IMG/VR virus record: IMGVR_UViG_3300049846_001247
Coordinates: 1-25,429 of that record
Direction: 5' to 3' (one strand)
Length of the DNA: 25,429 bases
DNA from: a virus
Shown piece after piece: positions 18,161-24,688 of the stretch. A program made the translations under genes and the position numbers. Positions within the stretch are counted from its first letter, which is position 1. Each line of letters opens with the position of its first letter. The notes beneath the pieces are model-generated. The model had not been told where the DNA came from. It did not search any database and was given only the letters and a program-made list of their open reading frames with translations.

Positions 18161-18766
18161 ATGAACCCCCGCGCACTCACTTGGCTCGCCGCTCTCAGCG
18201 GCGCCGCTTCGCTCGTCATCTGGAAGGCGGGGGATGTTCTGTCCGCGCTGTTCACGCCAGAGGTCGCCACGCTCATCGTGACGAACGTCTTCCAGTTGAC
18301 GGTCATCTTGCTCATCGCGCTCGCCAGCATCGGCGTCGGATGGACGACCGCCTATCTGTTCCGCGTGATGATGCTGACGCCACACCCGACCGAGGGGTGG
18401 AAGCCTCACACTCAGCGCCTGATGATGTGCTCGTTCACCTGGACCGCAGGGACGAACTTCCTGCTCCTGCTCCTGCGCTACGAAACTGGGCACGGGACGG
18501 CGAAGGACATCATCACCCACCTCGCCTACAACTTCGTGTGGACCGTGGTGGTGGGCGGCATCAGCATCCTGGCCTACGATGTCGTGGTGAAGCGCCTGTA
18601 CCCTCGCCTCATCCGGCACTTCTTCCCGTCGAAGTTCGTGCAGACGCCATCCGGGGTGGTCGAGCGCGACGCCGACGTGCCGAGCGACCCGACGACCGAG
18701 AAGACCATCATGATGGACCGCGAGCCAGAGCCGTCGGAAGGCCCGTCCGAGGGAGACAAGCCGTGA
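18161..18766 (+). CDS. Multi-pass membrane protein, putative holin
   Basis: This is a 201-residue protein with AAGGA upstream of ATG 18161. Four hydrophobic segments are visible at about residues 5-22, 43-67, 91-106 and 121-143, followed by a charged, Pro/Glu/Asp-rich cytoplasmic-type tail. It lies between the M15 endolysin and the spanin pair, the usual place for a holin. Against this, 201 residues and four segments are large for a classical holin and I recognise no holin family signature, so another lysis-timing or membrane role is possible. Its stop codon overlaps the GTG of the next gene (GTGA), which suggests coupled translation. Confidence 0.7.
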   Translation: MNPRALTWLAALSGAASLVIWKAGDVLSALFTPEVATLIVTNVFQLTVILLIALASIGVGWTTAYLFRVMMLTPHPTEGWKPHTQRLMMCSFTWTAGTNFLLLLLRYETGHGTAKDIITHLAYNFVWTVVVGGISILAYDVVVKRLYPRLIRHFFPSKFVQTPSGVVERDADVPSDPTTEKTIMMDREPEPSEGPSEGDKP

Positions 18767-19242
18767 GGGACGTCCTGCTCGGGCTGTGTGCCGCTCTCGC
18801 GATGGCCTGCGTCTTCCTCTGGTGGCGCCTCGACTCCACCAAGGAGCAACTTCTCGTCGCCACGACGAACGTGGCCACGATGGCGAAGACCAACCAGGAA
18901 CAGACGAAGTCGCTCAACGACCTCGTGAAGAAGCACAACCTGCTCATCGAGGAGCGGGAGGCGGAACGACAGGCCGGCGCCAAGGAGTTGGGCAGGGTCA
19001 TCGCCCAGCGTGACCTCGCTCGCCAGCAGGCCCAAGAACGACGGAGAACGGACCATGAAGCGATTGCCCAAGACCCCGCGTGTACTGGCTGGAGCGACGC
19101 TCCTGTCTGCCCTGCTGCTGACCGCAGCCTGCGGGATGCAGCCCGTCGTCACGAGGACGGAGACGGTCGAGGTGAAGGTGCCGGTGAAGCAGGCGGTTCC
19201 GGCGCCCCTGCTAGTACCGACGGCGGCTCCGGTCCTGCCTAG
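18763..19242 (+). CDS. Rz: Inner-membrane spanin (Rz-like)
   Basis: The start is GTG 18763, overlapping the upstream stop as GTGA. The frame also extends upstream (from 18058) but only as a shadow of the two preceding genes. The 159-residue product has one N-terminal signal anchor (residues about 3-21, LLGLCAALAMACVFLWW), then a long charged periplasmic coiled coil and a Gly/Ser-rich C-terminus. The gene contains a second gene in another frame that encodes a lipoprotein. This architecture is the hallmark of Rz/Rz1 spanins, which fuse inner and outer membranes at lysis of Gram-negative cells. Spanins share little sequence, so the call rests on topology, nesting and position. Confidence 0.8.
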   Translation: MRDVLLGLCAALAMACVFLWWRLDSTKEQLLVATTNVATMAKTNQEQTKSLNDLVKKHNLLIEEREAERQAGAKELGRVIAQRDLARQQAQERRRTDHEAIAQDPACTGWSDAPVCPAADRSLRDAARRHEDGDGRGEGAGEAGGSGAPASTDGGSGPA

Positions 19243-19351
19243 CCCGCTGACCAACGGCGGGCTGAGGGACTACGCGAGCGACCTGCTCGACGCGCTGAAG
19301 ACCTGCAACGACGACAAGGCGTCCGTCTCAGCGCTGGTCATCAAGGAGTAG
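19055..19351 (+). CDS. Rz1: Outer-membrane lipoprotein spanin (Rz1-like), nested in Rz
   Basis: This is a 98-residue protein read in a different frame inside the Rz gene and running 109 bases past its end. ATG 19055 is chosen over the longer frame from 19010 because GGAG lies about 9 bases upstream and the protein then starts with a basic stretch, a hydrophobic signal helix and a lipobox LTAAC. Cleavage and lipidation at that Cys would give a mature outer-membrane lipoprotein of about 75 residues. The mature part is proline-rich (VPAPLLVPTAAPVLPSP), as is usual for Rz1. The C-terminus has a short helix and a further Cys. It closes the rightward lysis operon. The gene ends at the base before the converging tRNA gene. 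Confidence 0.85.
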   Translation: MKRLPKTPRVLAGATLLSALLLTAACGMQPVVTRTETVEVKVPVKQAVPAPLLVPTAAPVLPSPLTNGGLRDYASDLLDALKTCNDDKASVSALVIKE

Positions 19352-19426
19352 TGGAGCGGCCTGGGGGAATCGAACCCACCTTGACCTGCTTGGAAGGCAG
19401 GGACCCAGCCAATAGGCCAAGGCCGC
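19352..19426 (-). tRNA. tRNA-Gly (anticodon UCC), CCA encoded
   Basis: On the minus strand a full cloverleaf can be drawn. The acceptor GCGGCCT pairs with AGGCCGC. The D-stem is GCCT/GGGT with GG in the loop. The anticodon stem CCTGC/GCAGG holds the loop CTTCCAA, giving anticodon UCC, which reads GGA and GGG. The T-loop is TTCGATT. The 3' end is U73 plus an encoded CCA. One T-stem pair (T50 with C64) is mismatched. It is the last element of the leftward early region and converges with Rz1. Phage tRNAs often cover codons rare in the host; GGA is plausible for a high-GC host, but that is inference. Confidence 0.92.
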
Positions 19427-19435
19427 AGTGTTAGT

Positions 19436-19550
19436 GCCCGCCTGGGGAGTCACACCCCGTCAGCGACTTGCGCCCAACCGATTGCTCGGTTGCCGTCGCC
19501 CGTCCCTTTCGGGACCGCCATTTACGCTTCAGATGGCTGACGTCACGGGC
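19436..19550 (-). ncRNA. Candidate structured non-coding RNA, multi-branched, GNRA-capped
   Basis: Between the zincin gene and tRNA-Gly the minus strand folds into nested helices: GCCCG/CGGGC (19546-19550 with 19436-19440), CGTCAGC/GCTGACG (19536-19542 with 19458-19464), GTCCC-GAAA-GGGAC (19502-19515), GCGAC/GTCGC (19495-19499 with 19463-19467) enclosing CAACCGA-GCAA-TCGGTTG (19475-19492), and GGGG-TGTGACT-CCCC (19444-19458). Two adjacent inner helices share a couple of bases, so they may alternate. Two loops are GNRA tetraloops only when read on the minus strand, which sets the strand. There is no T-run for a terminator and no reading frame of note. I recognise no known riboswitch, ribozyme or tmRNA core. 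It probably shares the transcript of the early operon and the tRNA. Confidence 0.55.
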
Positions 19551-19565
19551 AAGACAGATGATAGG

Positions 19566-20048
19566 TCATTCTCCTGGCGGAGTAAAGGGGTACGGACAGA
19601 GGCCGCTCCCCGTGTTGGTGATTAGTTGGAGGGCCTCGAAGAACATCGTGTCGTGCTCATCCTTCCTCGGGCCAGGGCCAACCGTCTTCCAGACGGCGAG
19701 GTGGGCGACCTCGTGAGGGATGAAGTGCGAGACGGCAAGAGGCAGGCTGGCAGCGCTTGACGGGTCGAGCGTGATAGACCAGTCTGCTTCGTTGGCATAG
19801 GCGTACTTGAACTGGTCGGGCACCCTGCCGACCCTCACCGTGGGATAATGACCGTCCTTGGTCATCCCGATTCCGCACAGCCGCTCGTAGGTCTGGGCGA
19901 ACTCAGTCGCCGCTCCCGTGAGCATGGCCTCGCGCAGCGACACTGGCGGCGGCTCTGGCTTCGGCTGCTCGCGCAGCGCGAAGTAGGCCAAGACCACGAG
20001 CGCCGTCACCAGCCACATCGACAGGAACGCGGCGACCGCCTTCCACAT
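19566..20048 (-). CDS. Membrane-anchored zincin-like metalloprotease (HExxH), 160 aa
   Basis: The true start is ATG 20048, which overlaps the upstream stop (TGATG). The longer frame from 20468 merely reads through the neighbouring genes. Residues 5-25 are a hydrophobic N-terminal anchor (AFLSMWLVTALVVLAYFAL), followed by a Pro-rich linker. The domain contains HEVAH at 112-116, a zinc-binding and catalytic pair of His with Glu113. A following DEHDTMFFEAL (His132) resembles the HG..F element of SprT/WLM-like zincins and could supply the third ligand. The anchor places the domain outside the cytoplasm unless it stays uncleaved with reversed topology. Substrate is unknown; superinfection exclusion or host envelope modification are guesses from location. 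It is the last protein gene of the leftward operon. Confidence 0.75.
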   Translation of the reverse strand: MWKAVAAFLSMWLVTALVVLAYFALREQPKPEPPPVSLREAMLTGAATEFAQTYERLCGIGMTKDGHYPTVRVGRVPDQFKYAYANEADWSITLDPSSAASLPLAVSHFIPHEVAHLAVWKTVGPGPRKDEHDTMFFEALQLITNTGSGLCPYPFTPPGE

Positions 20049-20275
20049 CACTTCACCCGCTTCACGCGGAGGTTGCCGTTCACGGTCTTGGTCGTGAACT
20101 TCCACGACCACCTGACGCCGGCGGCGTAGACCGCCGAGCGGACGACCCACAGCGGGGTCTTGTCTATCTTGATGGTCACGCTCTTGCCGACGGTGAGGTT
20201 GCGGAGCGGGTACTTGGGTGGCGCTCCGCGCTTCACCGGCTTCTTGAGGGCCGGGTTCGTCAACTTGCTCATCAT
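20048..20275 (-). CDS. Small basic protein of unknown function (75 aa)
   Basis: Starts at ATG 20275, overlapping the previous gene's stop as ATGA, with GGGAG upstream; a second ATG at 20272 is an equally possible start. The product is strongly basic (about 17 Lys/Arg in 75 residues). The N-terminal KLTNPALKKPVKRGAPP stretch is followed by a short alpha/beta segment (SVTIKIDKTPLWVVRSAVYAAG...). This composition suggests nucleic-acid binding. I recognise no family. It is translationally coupled on both sides, lying between an HTH protein and the membrane zincin. Confidence 0.65.
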   Translation of the reverse strand: MMSKLTNPALKKPVKRGAPPKYPLRNLTVGKSVTIKIDKTPLWVVRSAVYAAGVRWSWKFTTKTVNGNLRVKRVK

Positions 20276-20496
20276 CGCTCTCCCTTGAAGACGTAGGTGG
20301 CGAACCTGCACTTCTCTCCGAAGCGGTTCTTCCCCTTGGTGTCGGTCGTGTTGATGCGGTAGGCCTTGCGCAGCCGGAAGATGACTGCACCCAGGCGGTA
20401 GGCCCCGCACTTCGTCCATGCCTGGATGGGGTTGATGGAGCCGTGTTCCCGCAGGTAAGCGAGAACACGGCTCTGCGGCCCCTTCAGCCCGCTCAC
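20272..20496 (-). CDS. Small phage helix-turn-helix protein (74 aa)
   Basis: The start is GTG 20496, overlapping the upstream stop as GTGA. The product reads as one winged-helix/HTH domain: a first helix (SRVLAYLREHGSI), then NPIQAWTKCGAYRLGAVIFRLRKAY, followed by a wing that ends in ATYVFKGER. The pattern 'xxxAW..xG.yRLga.I..LR' is a familiar small phage HTH family that has no assigned partner in most genomes. It could regulate the early operon or the divergent region near 24.7 kb. No operator can be assigned from sequence alone. Confidence 0.75.
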   Translation of the reverse strand: MSGLKGPQSRVLAYLREHGSINPIQAWTKCGAYRLGAVIFRLRKAYRINTTDTKGKNRFGEKCRFATYVFKGER

Positions 20497-20798
20497 TGGA
20501 TGCTCTGGGTCTGGTAGGAGTCCGTCGCCTCGACGAACCGGGCCAAGCGCCCGCCGGCAACGGCGCCGCCTGCGTGGTCACCGGTGTAGACAGCGACCGG
20601 CTTGTCTCCCACCAGTTCGACGACGAACGAGAGCGGCTCAGCCGGCTTCAGGCGGAACTCGACCTCCGAGCGGGCGAACGCTTCCTTGATGTGCGCGGTG
20701 GCGTCTTCCCACTGGCCGGTCCTGGGGTTGAGGTACTGCACCTCGTCGCCGTCGACGAAGGCCTGGAGCATGTCGATGGTGTGCTGCATGTCGGTCAT
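20493..20798 (-). CDS. Phage protein of unknown function (101 aa)
   Basis: ATG 20798 is preceded by AAGGAA about 8-12 bases upstream; a second Met at codon 4 is possible. The N-terminal 60 residues follow a pattern I have seen in many phage early proteins: a helix, then FVDGDEVQYLNPRTGQWED, then a stretch ending in EVEFRLKP. No function is established for it that I can state. The C-terminal part (VVELVGDKPVAVYTGDHAG) is beta-rich. It sits 26 bases downstream of SSB and overlaps the HTH gene, so it belongs to the early operon. Confidence 0.7.
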   Translation of the reverse strand: MTDMQHTIDMLQAFVDGDEVQYLNPRTGQWEDATAHIKEAFARSEVEFRLKPAEPLSFVVELVGDKPVAVYTGDHAGGAVAGGRLARFVEATDSYQTQSIQ

Positions 20799-20824
20799 GT
20801 GATGTTTCCTTCTTTGGTTGCTAC

Positions 20825-21256
20825 TTAGAACGGGATGTCGTCATCGTTGAAGGGCTTGGCCTCCGGTTCAGGCTGCGCCGCTGGCGCCTCCTGTGCCGGA
20901 GCGGAGCCATGAGGCGCGTCCTGCTTGGCGCCGAGCATCGACATCTCAGAGATGATGACCTCGGTCGTCTCGCGGTCCTTGCCCTCCTTGTCCTTCCACT
21001 TGCGGGTCCGGAGCGACCCCTCGACGTACAGCGGGGCGCCCTTGCGGACGTACTTGCCGATGATTTCGGCAAGGTTCCCGTAGGCGACCAGCCGGTGCCA
21101 GTCCGTGCGCTCCTTCTTCTCCCCCGAGTCCTTGTCCTTCCACTTCTCGGAGGTCGCGAGGGACAGGTTCACGACAGCGCCACCGCTGGGCATGAACCTG
21201 ACCTCAGGGTCCTGGCCGATGTACCCGACCAAGATGGTCTTGTTGATGCTCTTCAC
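20825..21256 (-). CDS. ssb: Single-stranded DNA-binding protein
   Basis: This is a 143-residue SSB. The start is GTG 21256, overlapping the exonuclease stop, with AAGGAG upstream. Residues 1-105 are the OB fold: [17 protein letters not shown] at the start, the WHR motif (DWHRLVAYG) and [12 protein letters not shown] in the middle. It is followed by a Pro/Ala/Gln-rich disordered linker and the conserved acidic tip NDDDIPF, which in bacterial SSBs recruits partner proteins. It protects single-stranded DNA during replication and recombination. Its place directly after ERF and the YqaJ exonuclease makes a complete single-strand annealing recombination set. Confidence 0.95.
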   Translation of the reverse strand: MKSINKTILVGYIGQDPEVRFMPSGGAVVNLSLATSEKWKDKDSGEKKERTDWHRLVAYGNLAEIIGKYVRKGAPLYVEGSLRTRKWKDKEGKDRETTEVIISEMSMLGAKQDAPHGSAPAQEAPAAQPEPEAKPFNDDDIPF

Positions 21257-22125
21257 TTCGCTTCTCCTTCTTTGGCTTTGACTTCTCGCACCACCCAGTA
21301 CGGGGTCGGCGGGGCGCGGTACTTGTCGAGGTCCACGCCCTTCAACTCAGGGATGGCCTTGTAGTTGACGTTGCCGGCGCGGGTTGCGCTAGCCACACGT
21401 ACCCCATAACCCTGGGAGTCCATGCCGTCAGCCAGTTCGATGAGGCGGTTCCGCGCCGTCGCCTCCTGCTCCTCGGCCAGCACCCTTGCCTGACGGGCGG
21501 TGTTGTACGCCTCGACCGCCAAGAACCAGTCCGAGTCGGAGCGCTCGGCGATTTCCTTGACCGCCAGTTCCTCCTCGGGGACGCTCATCAGCGGCCAGAA
21601 CGCATCCCATGCGTCACGGATGTTCTGCTGCAACGTCTCGTTCGGCGTGATTTCCACCAGCCGGTGGGTGTGCGGGGTCCAGACGAAGAACAGGCACTTC
21701 TTCGCCTTCGACACCATGAGTTGGTGCTGGACCTGGAGCAGGTAGTTCATCGGCAGGGAGGCGTCGAACAGCGACGACTTCTCCCCCGACGCTGGGCACT
21801 TCACTTCGAGGATGGTTTCACCATCGAAGGTCCGTCCGTCGAGGCTCGCGGAGTAGTCGCCATCGACCGCAACCGCCGGCTCGAAGACGAGGTCGGTGAG
21901 TTGCTCCAGTTTCGCCCGCGCCCGCGCTTCGTTCGCCGTGCCGTAGGCCATCGCTCGCGTCTCGAACACCGCGTCCAAGCCGCGCTTCACTCGGGCGAGT
22001 TGGATGTGGCTCTTCGGGAACCAGGGCGAGCAGCCCATCACCGCCGGCGTCTCGCTGGCGTTGCGCATCGTCCGGCGGTGCTCATGCCACTCGGGCGAGC
22101 CTTGCTTGAGGGGCTTCGTTATCAC
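21253..22125 (-). CDS. YqaJ/lambda-type 5'-3' exonuclease
   Basis: This is a 290-residue nuclease with a GTG start at 22125 that overlaps the ERF stop (GTGA). The N-terminus has the family entry [18 protein letters not shown]. Candidate catalytic residues of the PD-(D/E)xK fold are Glu66, Asp96 (in SLDG), Glu107 and Lys109 (in LEVKCP), and the QVQHQL motif follows at 131-136. This is the YqaJ viral recombinase family, related to lambda Red exonuclease. It digests one strand of DNA ends to expose single strands for the annealing protein. The C-terminal 80 residues include a helical region (about residues 205-250) typical of phage versions. The pairing with ERF and SSB supports the role. Confidence 0.93.
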   Translation of the reverse strand: MITKPLKQGSPEWHEHRRTMRNASETPAVMGCSPWFPKSHIQLARVKRGLDAVFETRAMAYGTANEARARAKLEQLTDLVFEPAVAVDGDYSASLDGRTFDGETILEVKCPASGEKSSLFDASLPMNYLLQVQHQLMVSKAKKCLFFVWTPHTHRLVEITPNETLQQNIRDAWDAFWPLMSVPEEELAVKEIAERSDSDWFLAVEAYNTARQARVLAEEQEATARNRLIELADGMDSQGYGVRVASATRAGNVNYKAIPELKGVDLDKYRAPPTPYWVVREVKAKEGEAK

Positions 22126-22766
22126 GGCTGCGCCTTCTCCGGCTCACCCGCCGGCTTCGATACGGGCTTCTTCGCGTTCAGCATCGCCGTGGCGCGCTTG
22201 AAGTCCTTGGCCGGGAGTTCGCCCACCTGCTTGATGTGGAAGAACTCGCAGAACGCCACTGCGTCCGCGCCAGTCTTGTCGATGAGGGTCTGGAGGTCTT
22301 CGGCCTGCTTGATGGTGATGAGGACGGGCTGCTTGTCGCCCTTGTCGTCGCTCGCCTGCCCGCCGTCATCGTCCTCAGCGGCGATACCGACCATCGCGCT
22401 CAGCCCGTAGCGCCGCCCGTAGGTGATGCACGTGCCGATGGACTGCGGGTCGTTCTTCTGCGGGTACATCCGCAGCGAAGACGTGATGAACGCGCCGGAC
22501 GAGTGACCCAGGATGGTCGTGACGCACACGACCTGAGGGTCATCCGAGTCGGTGGTCTGGATGATGCAGAGGCCGTTCTTGGACAGCGGCGCACGGCAGG
22601 CATCCCACACCGACGCGAGGTCGGCATAGGTCGTCTTGAAGAACGGGTTCGCGGAGTCCTTGAGCGCGGCCTTGATTTCGGCCTGCGCCTTGGCGAGCGC
22701 CTCGAACAGTTGGGCCAACGGCGGCGACGGCGTGTCAGACAGCGTGGCGATGGGGGTATCGGTCAT
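22122..22766 (-). CDS. ERF-family single-strand annealing protein
   Basis: This is a 214-residue recombinase of the ERF family (P22 Erf-like). Recognisable elements are the N-terminal helix LAQLFEALAKAQAEIKAALKDSANP, TTYADLASVWDACRAPLSKNGL, VCVTTILGHSSG and TCITYGRRYGLSAMVGIAAEDDD (about residues 110-135), the most conserved stretch of the family. The C-terminal tail is Lys/Pro-rich. It binds single strands produced by the YqaJ exonuclease and anneals homologous DNA. ATG 22766 has AAGGA about 10 bases upstream. It starts 18 bases after the Ro60 gene, so Ro60 is the first protein of the recombination operon. Confidence 0.93.
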   Translation of the reverse strand: MTDTPIATLSDTPSPPLAQLFEALAKAQAEIKAALKDSANPFFKTTYADLASVWDACRAPLSKNGLCIIQTTDSDDPQVVCVTTILGHSSGAFITSSLRMYPQKNDPQSIGTCITYGRRYGLSAMVGIAAEDDDGGQASDDKGDKQPVLITIKQAEDLQTLIDKTGADAVAFCEFFHIKQVGELPAKDFKRATAMLNAKKPVSKPAGEPEKAQP

Positions 22767-22784
22767 GGTCTTGTCCTTCTGTGG

Positions 22785-24374
22785 TTAGCGGATGAAGGCG
22801 TTGAGAGCGACCGGCATGGCCGCATCGAACCCGACGAGGTCGAGCGTCCCCGGGTCGCCGTGGTCGGCAACCGAGTACGGGCGGGCCGTGGTCGCGATGA
22901 CCGCCAACTTGGTCGGCAGGCCGGACCAGCGGCGATACCCGCGCAGCGCTTCCTGCGCGTGGCGGTCGCCCGCCCACGTGTCGTTGTCGGTGATGAGCGC
23001 GAAGGCGTCGGCCTTGATGCCGCTCTCGGTGGCATGCTGCATCGCAATCGCGGCGTTGGTCCCGCCGAAGTTGCGCATCTGCACCCGAGCGCAGGCCTCG
23101 TCCAGTCGCATCGACGGCGAGATGCCGAGGTCGACGAACTCGTGCGAGAACCCACCGATGAAGTGGTTCGGCTCGGTCGCGGCGATGACCAACGCCATCG
23201 CGCCCGCCGCCTCAGCCGAGGAGATGGGCAGGCCGGCGATGGGCGACGTCATCGAACCGGAGACATCGACGCCGAAGACGATGTTCTTGCCGGTCGGCTC
23301 GACGTTGGTGAACGTCATGTAGAACGCGGCATCCAGGGCATCGACGATGTTCTGGTTCACGTTCCACTTGCCGCTGCCCTTCATGCCGTGGCCCTGGCCG
23401 TAGGTCTTCATCGCCAGCAGCACGGAGAGCGGGTGGATACGGGCGCGGGCCAGCCCCTCCTTCGAGGACAGCGCGCCGGCGACGTACTTGGAGGCGTCGG
23501 AGAGCGGCGTCAGCAGGCCGTGCTTGGCCATGTTGCCGAGGTTGCGGAGCATGGCAGTCAGCGGCATGCCGTTGTAGAGCAGCGCCTCCCAGACCTCGGG
23601 ATGGTTGAGGCTCTCGGTCGGCAGCATCTCGCGCACGAGGTTGAACTCACGCACGACAGCGGCAATCGCCTTCGGCGACTTCGCCTCGCGGGCGAGGTGG
23701 ACGCCACGGTAGAACTCGGGCAGCGACGGCAGCAACTCCGCCGTCTTCGCCGGATGGCAGGTGACGTCGAGCAGCGGCTTGAGGTCAGCGCCGACGACCG
23801 GGTGCGCGAGGCGCATCAGGTCGCGGTGCGACCAGCCGTTGCGGGACGGGTACTTGAGCAACTGGCTCGCGAGGGAGTGGGGCTTCTTGCTGGCGTACCA
23901 GTTGGTGATGGCCGCGCGCATCAGGCGCCCCCACCCGCCGCCGAAAGCCTCGCGGTACTCGCAGAACTCGAAGAGGTGGGTGCCGGTGCGGCAGACCTTG
24001 GAGACGCTGGCGAACGCCTCCTTGCGCACGTCCTCGCGGGGCGACAGGGTCGCCAGCGCCAGGGCGGCGATGGCCGGGGAGTTCTTGACGGCTCGCCCCT
24101 CGTCGGAGATGAGCGCGATGCGGCGGACTGCCGCAGCGCCCGCCGGCGAGGCGAACAGGCGCTCGATGGCAGCCATCGCCTCGCGGGTGACCTTCTGCTC
24201 GGAGGCGTAGAAGGTCCCGCCGACGGTGCCGAGGATGACGAAGCGGTCGAGGATGGTGTCGTCAGACACCTTGAAGACGAAGCCGCCGGCGTCGTTCTTG
24301 ACCATGTCAGCCTCGCGCCCAGGGATGGGCTGCGACGGCGGGGTCTGCGGCTTCTGCGAGTACGGGAACGTCAT
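22785..24374 (-). CDS. Ro60-family (TROVE + vWA) RNA-binding ring protein
   Basis: 529 residues from ATG 24374, with GGAGAG about 8 bases upstream. The longer frame from 24554 only reads through the Y RNA. Residues about 25-360 are the helical TROVE domain that forms the ring, ending in YGQGHGMKGSGKW and the helix NQNIVDALDAAFY, both typical of Ro60. From about residue 365 a vWA domain carries a complete MIDAS: DVSGS (Asp370, Ser372, Ser374), Thr439 in GGTN, and Asp463 in ITDND. Ro60 proteins bind Y RNAs on the outer ring and misfolded RNA ends in the central hole. In Deinococcus a Y RNA tethers Ro60 to PNPase to degrade structured RNA. Three Y-RNA-like genes lie just upstream on the same strand. 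All key residues are intact, so this copy should be functional. Confidence 0.95.
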   Translation of the reverse strand: MTFPYSQKPQTPPSQPIPGREADMVKNDAGGFVFKVSDDTILDRFVILGTVGGTFYASEQKVTREAMAAIERLFASPAGAAAVRRIALISDEGRAVKNSPAIAALALATLSPREDVRKEAFASVSKVCRTGTHLFEFCEYREAFGGGWGRLMRAAITNWYASKKPHSLASQLLKYPSRNGWSHRDLMRLAHPVVGADLKPLLDVTCHPAKTAELLPSLPEFYRGVHLAREAKSPKAIAAVVREFNLVREMLPTESLNHPEVWEALLYNGMPLTAMLRNLGNMAKHGLLTPLSDASKYVAGALSSKEGLARARIHPLSVLLAMKTYGQGHGMKGSGKWNVNQNIVDALDAAFYMTFTNVEPTGKNIVFGVDVSGSMTSPIAGLPISSAEAAGAMALVIAATEPNHFIGGFSHEFVDLGISPSMRLDEACARVQMRNFGGTNAAIAMQHATESGIKADAFALITDNDTWAGDRHAQEALRGYRRWSGLPTKLAVIATTARPYSVADHGDPGTLDLVGFDAAMPVALNAFIR

Positions 24375-24395
24375 TACGGCTCTCCGGTGTTGTTG

Positions 24396-24530
24396 AAAAA
24401 GAGGGCGTGTTAGTTGAGCACGGTGTTTTAACGGCTGTTCTACCACTGAACTACAGAGAGCGTTTGCTCCCTGGCGGGAATCGAACCCGCGACAGGCTGT
24501 TTCCAGATAACCGTATTCGTTCGGCCCTCG
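24396..24530 (-). ncRNA. Y RNA with circularly permuted tRNA-like module (YrlA-type)
   Basis: The closing stem GAGGGC/GCCCTC (24524-24529 with 24401-24406) is followed by a T-run at 24400-24396. Inside is a CGAACGAA / CTCAACTAACAC internal loop, then ACGGT/ACCGT (24510-24514 with 24420-24424). Next come a CTG-GAAA-CAG hairpin (24497-24506), a full T-arm GCGGG-TTCGATT-CCCGC (24474-24490), an 8-bp acceptor-like stem CAGGGAGC/GCTCTCTG closed by AAAC (24454-24473), TA, and a D-arm GTTC-AGTGGTA-GAAC (24437-24451). T-arm, acceptor and D-arm are in permuted order, so it cannot be a normal tRNA. This is the plan of bacterial YrlA RNAs, which pair with Ro60 and mimic tRNA. The Ro60 start lies 22 bases downstream of the RNA's end. 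Confidence 0.85.
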
Positions 24531-24540
24531 AACCCCTTCT

Positions 24541-24603
24541 AAAAAAGCGGGCATGTAGTAGGTGAGGGTATTTTTTACAGGTAACCCTTACCTTCCGGCC
24601 CAA
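24541..24603 (-). ncRNA. Second Y-like RNA (short, hairpin-loop type)
   Basis: The outer stem GGGC/GCCC (24598-24601 with 24549-24552) is followed by an internal loop of CGGAA on the left and TACTACAT on the right. A 9-bp inner stem GGTAAGGGT/ACCCTCACC with one A-C mismatch follows (24584-24592 with 24561-24569), with an A-rich loop. A T6 tract (24546-24541) directly follows the outer stem, as in an intrinsic terminator. The left strand GGGCCGGAAGG and right strand ACTACATGCCC match the equivalent strands of the neighbouring Y RNAs. It has no tRNA-like module, so it resembles a minimal Ro60-binding Y RNA. It could alternatively be only a transcription attenuator. Confidence 0.65.
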
Positions 24604-24615
24604 CACTTAACTCGA

Positions 24616-24682
24616 TGAGAGGCGTGTTATCGCGACTGGGGTTTTATCTTAAGAGGATAACCCAATCACTCCGGCCTCTGCT
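24616..24682 (-). ncRNA. Third Y-like RNA, promoter-proximal
   Basis: The outer stem AGAGGC/GCCTCT (24674-24679 with 24618-24623) encloses an internal loop of CGGA on the left and GATAACAC on the right. Then comes GTGATTGGG/CCCAGTCGC (24661-24669 with 24632-24640), a 3-base bulge, and TTATC/GATAA (24656-24660 with 24644-24648) capped by CTCTTAA. The right strand TAACACGCC is shared with the tRNA-like Y RNA, and the outer stems differ in sequence but keep pairing. The predicted transcription start (about 24682) lies three bases before the stem. The terminal loop resembles a Lys anticodon loop, but no other tRNA parts are present. Confidence 0.65.
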
Positions 24683-24688
24683 GAAACT

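Noticed and set aside
22236-24413. A 725-codon open frame on the plus strand
   Set aside because: It is antisense to Ro60 and ERF, both of which show clear family motifs. The composition is the Arg/Gly/Val/Asp-rich pattern of a shadow frame.
24437-24490. A permuted but functional tRNA gene
   Set aside because: There is no proper anticodon stem-loop; the two halves instead lead into a stem shared with the other Y RNAs, and the neighbour is Ro60. A Y RNA with a tRNA-like module explains all parts.
24375-24554. An N-terminal extension of Ro60 by 60 residues
   Set aside because: The extension would translate the tRNA-like Y RNA. ATG 24374 has a good GGAG site and starts the protein at a sensible point.
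24644-24660. tRNA-Lys(CUU), from a 5-bp stem with the loop CTCTTAA
   Set aside because: No D-arm, T-arm or acceptor stem can be placed around it, while it fits as the tip of a longer Y-type hairpin.
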